NCBI GenBank assembly: GCA_965649825.1
Contig: OZ287705.1
Span: forward strand, 984,865-1,048,864
From: Penicillus capitatus
Taxonomy: Eukaryota > Chlorophyta
Reading direction: 5' to 3'
Length of the DNA: 64,000 bases
Below the pieces are notes generated by a model. That model did no database searches, was not told the DNA's origin, and saw only the letters and a program-made list of their open reading frames with translations. Position numbers and translations under genes: made by a program. How positions within the stretch are numbered: position 1 is the stretch's first letter; the number at the start of each line of letters is the position of its first letter. Of the stretch, positions 61,101-64,000 are shown in pieces.

Positions 61101-62772
61101 GAGTTGCTCTCTCTGTGACAGATGTTGTTGTTCTTTATTGTGGACGGGGCGACGACAGAGATGAGCACGGCTCAGATTTTCGAAGAATCCCTTATGGATG
61201 TCGCCTCCGTTTACCCCAGCCTCTTCACAGAGCTCTTGGAACAGCCCAAGCTCATGCGACCGCTCCACACCGTCCGCATTCCTGGAAAATGGGTGCGCGA
61301 TGCCAGACATGTGGCCATCACAACGCACAACAACCTTCTGCCCAGTGCAGAAGCGACGAGCCAGATATGGAATAGCAAAGAGACGAAGCACATCAATCGC
61401 CGCGTTGGAAGACTCTGTGGATACATCTCTGCCGAAGCTTCAGTGCGTATTCCTGTCTGATCCCCATATGAGGAGTGAGTCCCGTTCTAGGTGATTCCCA
61501 TCCCCTGCCTGACACACATCACCACAGGATCTGTGCTGCATCGTCTGAACACCTCACATCTGCACGACTCTGTCTATGGATCCGATTTTGTTCGAGCCCT
61601 GGTCGAGTTCAAGTTTAATGCCTATGGTCGAAAGATCGTGCAGAGAGAGTTCTGTGTGCATCTCGTCCTTCTCACCAGCTTCACTTTCGTGGCGATGACC
61701 TTGGCGTGTCGTGGAGTGGAACACAGGACAGGTCTCACGTATATTTTGGCGTTTCTCTCGGCCGTCATTTCAGCAGGCAATCTGTTGCATTACTGCAGGA
61801 CGGCATACGATATGTTGGTCCAGCATGGACTCTATGGGCTGTCCATACTCCAAGAGTTGTATGTACCATGCATGACACTAAAGTGTTTCGTAACATACTT
61901 CTTGGTCGCCTCCGTCATTCCTATTTGTCTCATCTGGTTTCCAGCGTCTCCATTTCTTGGCACATCTATTGGCATATGTTCTTTGGTCCTCTGGATGCGA
62001 TTGGTTCAGTTTTTCGAGACGTCCGATTCTATTGGATCGTTGATCGTTGCTATCGAAGAAGTGGTAAAGGACATTTCGTGGTTTCTGATTCTATTGCTGA
62101 TGTGTGTCATCGGATTCGGTATCTCTCTATTCTATATCATCAACATTTCTCCCGATCCGATCGAGGGACAACATGAGATGGTCCAGTTCGATAGCAAGAA
62201 TCCTTTTCATTCGATCCTTGTTGCCATTATGTTGATGCTGAGCGATGTCGGCAATATCTTTGAAGCCATTCTCAAGAAAGAGGCCGGCATCCGTCAGTAC
62301 ATTATCATGGGCTTCGTTATTTTCTATGTGAATTTGGTGGCCATCATTTTGTTAAATGTGATGATTGCGATGATGGGAGACAGTTACGATCGGGTTCGAA
62401 ACAGTGAGGGGTCCCTCTTTACGAAACGAAAGGCACAAATCATGCACGGCATCGAACTGCGGCTCTCACGGAGGGAGAAGCGCGACATCAAGTAACCCAT
62501 ATCACTCTCATGCGTGAGCGGTCTCTTCTTTATCATGTTCTTTCTTTAGCATGCGCATGGGGCGTTATCTTCATGTGACAAGACTTAGGGATGTTGCCAT
62601 GGCACCGATGGCGCCATGGACGGGACGTCTGAATGCCATCGGCGAGAATATTAGACAAGAGAATCGAGAACTCGAAAGAAGCTTCACAACTCAATTATCA
62701 GATCTGGATGCACGTTTCACACGCATGGAGCAACAATTGTCGAAATACCCGTTACACCAAACAACAACATAG
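58124..62772 (+). CDS. WD40-TRP fusion: WD40 propellers joined to a six-helix ion channel
   Basis: About 1,500 residues. The N-terminus (MSSQASNLPLSFPRDRPPS) is followed by a long WD40 region: DDALVAFGMQNGTVLVYD, QDLLVSVNEERRCAVWD, GDVTVWSAEQGIEVFR, GDYAASCMGDSSVLLWQ, FSLDGTRAVMMSDLFTVHIWD, and AALDTSQRLVVWN. Enough repeats are present for two propellers. A short ankyrin-like stretch follows (LLNSRDENGMTVVMHSVYYQNPEMLKELL), then six hydrophobic helices at about 61650-62370, with a pore-loop region (NPFHSILVAIMLMLSDVGNI) before helix six. It ends ILLNVMIAMMGDSYDRV, a TRP-channel hallmark. A coiled tail closes the protein. Introns at 58277-58310, about 61094-61123 and 61441-61488 join the parts. 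It is probably a cation channel gated by something the propellers bind. The gene at 1-2466 is its paralogue. Confidence 0.88.
58277..58310 (+). other. Intron 1 of the WD40-TRP gene (34 bases)
   Basis: GTACGTTCC...GATCATCAG. Joins HHLIQG to IMVLQIDENCC and puts the first exon in frame with the long WD40 exon. Confidence 0.7.
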
Positions 62773-62964
62773 GACCTAACCAACAATTGCCAACTTATAG
62801 AGATACCACACTGCTCATCTTGTTGATAAGGACCCTGGGAGATACAGCCAAATGGCCTTTATTAGTTGCATCGACAGATTCGCCTGTCAAAATCGGATGG
62901 AGACGGATTCTGTGGTACGGAAAAGTGGGAGCTAATGCGAAATGAGAACCCGATACCGAAGAAT

Positions 62965-64000
62965 CTAACTCAGTGTACAGCATCTCTTCTGCTGGTGTTT
63001 TGCATTTGGTTCTTCTTCATGTAACAGCCCCTTCTCTTGGATGTCCAACAAACTCTCTAAGATTGTGTCCATGGACGGTCTGTCACTGAGATTGCTTGAC
63101 CAGCATTTAGTCAGTAAGGTTTTCACTTCTGCTGGCCAGTCGCTTGGAAGGTATGGCCTGAAACCGCTCAATACGCTTTCTATGTACTGCTCTACTTCAG
63201 CCGGTATACCACGCAACGAAACAAAGGCCAAAAGCATGCACTTCTGCAGCACCTCATACATCACGATAGCAAACGAATAGACGTCTGCTTTCTCATTGTA
63301 GTTCTCGCTTTTGAGAACCTCCGGTGCCATGTACATGAGGGATCCCGTTCTTCCTGAAAGACGAAAAACATCATCCGTTACTGGCGCCATCCCTCTCTTC
63401 TTGATCGTTTTGGCCTGTTCCGCAAACCTCTTACTGGTTTGTTTAAATGACTTCTTCGATCCCGATTGAGGAATGTTTTCAGCTTTGGGTGGAACCAGTG
63501 CGTGGAGACCAAAGTCGCCAATCTTTGCCACTGTATGCCCTTGACTATCTGACGTCAGCATCACATTCTCAATCTTCAAATCTCGATGGATCACACGCGG
63601 ATTCGAATTGTGAAGATATCTAACAGCCCAAACAACGCATTGCCTTTTGCTCTTGGCTGCTTGCCATCTTACTTCATTCCTTTAGCTATGTTGATGAGCC
63701 ATCGGAGACCTTCCTGTAATGTATAAACGGTGCGGGACGCTTTCATTTGGCTGACAATTTTGGAGTACAGAGTGCCTCTGTTCATAAACTCCGTCACCAC
63801 AAAAATACATTCAGGAGTAACGCTGTCATGCGAAACGCCTGCTTGCTCCACATCCGTCCCCAGTCCAATAAAATCCACAATGTTCGGATGACTGAGTTTC
63901 TTCAGCAGCTGCGCTTCGAGAACAAAATCGTGCAAATCCAGTTCGGATTTAAAAACCTGTCACATTAGGGCATGAGAAACAAGGGGAAGGAATAGATGTC
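62965..64000 (-). CDS. TKL-like protein kinase B, 5' end outside window, C-terminal CaaX-like motif
   Basis: The N-terminal lobe is cut by the window edge. Visible: EAQLLKKLSHPNIVDFIGLGTD, FVVTEFMNRGTL, RVIHRDLKIENVML (spliced near 63620-63670), KIGDFGLHAL (DFG), LSGRTGSLMYMAPEVLKSENYNEKADVYSFAIVMYEV, and VKTLLTKCWSSNLSDRPSM. It is closely similar to kinase A in layout, including an insert of basic residues after DFG. The protein ends KHQQKRCCTLS. The last four residues (CTLS) fit a CaaX prenylation signal with a second Cys before it that could be acylated, suggesting membrane attachment. The acceptor of a further intron at about 63960 reads ATGTGACAG. Confidence 0.82.

Overview
The window is nuclear DNA of a compact, gene-dense, intron-rich eukaryotic microbe. 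Nearly every gene is broken into exons by GT-AG introns of about 31-65 bases, so most long open frames are only exons. Gene content points to a protist that has, or once had, a plastid: a plastid-type MEP-pathway enzyme (IspF), a plant-type class IV aminotransferase, a front-end cytochrome-b5 desaturase and a membrane protein resembling a plant family. It also carries TRP-like channels fused to WD40 repeats and receptor-like kinases of the TKL kind. I cannot name the lineage from sequence alone.

Layout, left to right: 1-2466 (-) 3'-truncated WD40 gene paralogous to the WD40-TRP channel near the right end; 2875-4623 (+) SET-domain lysine methyltransferase; about 2.8 kb of AT-rich sequence with one orphan ORF; 7399-8877 (-) splicing factor CWC25; 9055-11375 (+) C2-lipase; 11620-12859 (+) class IV aminotransferase; 13126-17026 (-) decapping scaffold EDC4; 17086-19717 (+) ATG7; 19733-22322 (-) secretory-pathway membrane protein; 22343-23281 (-) splicing factor YJU2; 23571-24224 (+) conserved unknown; 24575-34939 (-) SMG1 kinase; 35373-37028 (+) desaturase; 37265-39505 (-) long-chain acyl-CoA synthetase; 39637-44086 (+) SNF2/BRM remodeller; 44475-45286 (-) UBE2H-like E2; 45811-47407 (+) unknown, possibly lectin-like; 47791-49575 (-) CLC channel; 50150-51627 (-) TKL kinase; 51867-53175 (+) succinyl-CoA ligase alpha; 53275-53695 (-) CRIPT; 53994-54798 (+) IspF; 55438-57154 (-) LRR membrane protein; 58124-62772 (+) WD40-TRP channel; 62965-64000 (-) second TKL kinase ending in a possible CaaX box.

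Genes mostly alternate strands, with short divergent promoters (about 60-400 bases) and convergent ends sometimes only about 15 bases apart. Five genes act in mRNA splicing, decapping or decay (CWC25, EDC4, YJU2, SMG1, CRIPT). Desaturase and acyl-CoA synthetase are neighbours and both belong to long-chain fatty-acid metabolism.

The most unusual signal is in the introns. A small set of words recurs far above chance: TGATGTGACGT (ten exact copies found by eye, seven in introns) and TCTCACTCTTTT (six copies, all in introns). Both occur in both orientations. In several introns the start is the reverse complement of the word near the 3' end, so the introns look as if they carry short terminal inverted repeats. 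This may be a relic of intron-generating elements or a folding aid for very short introns.
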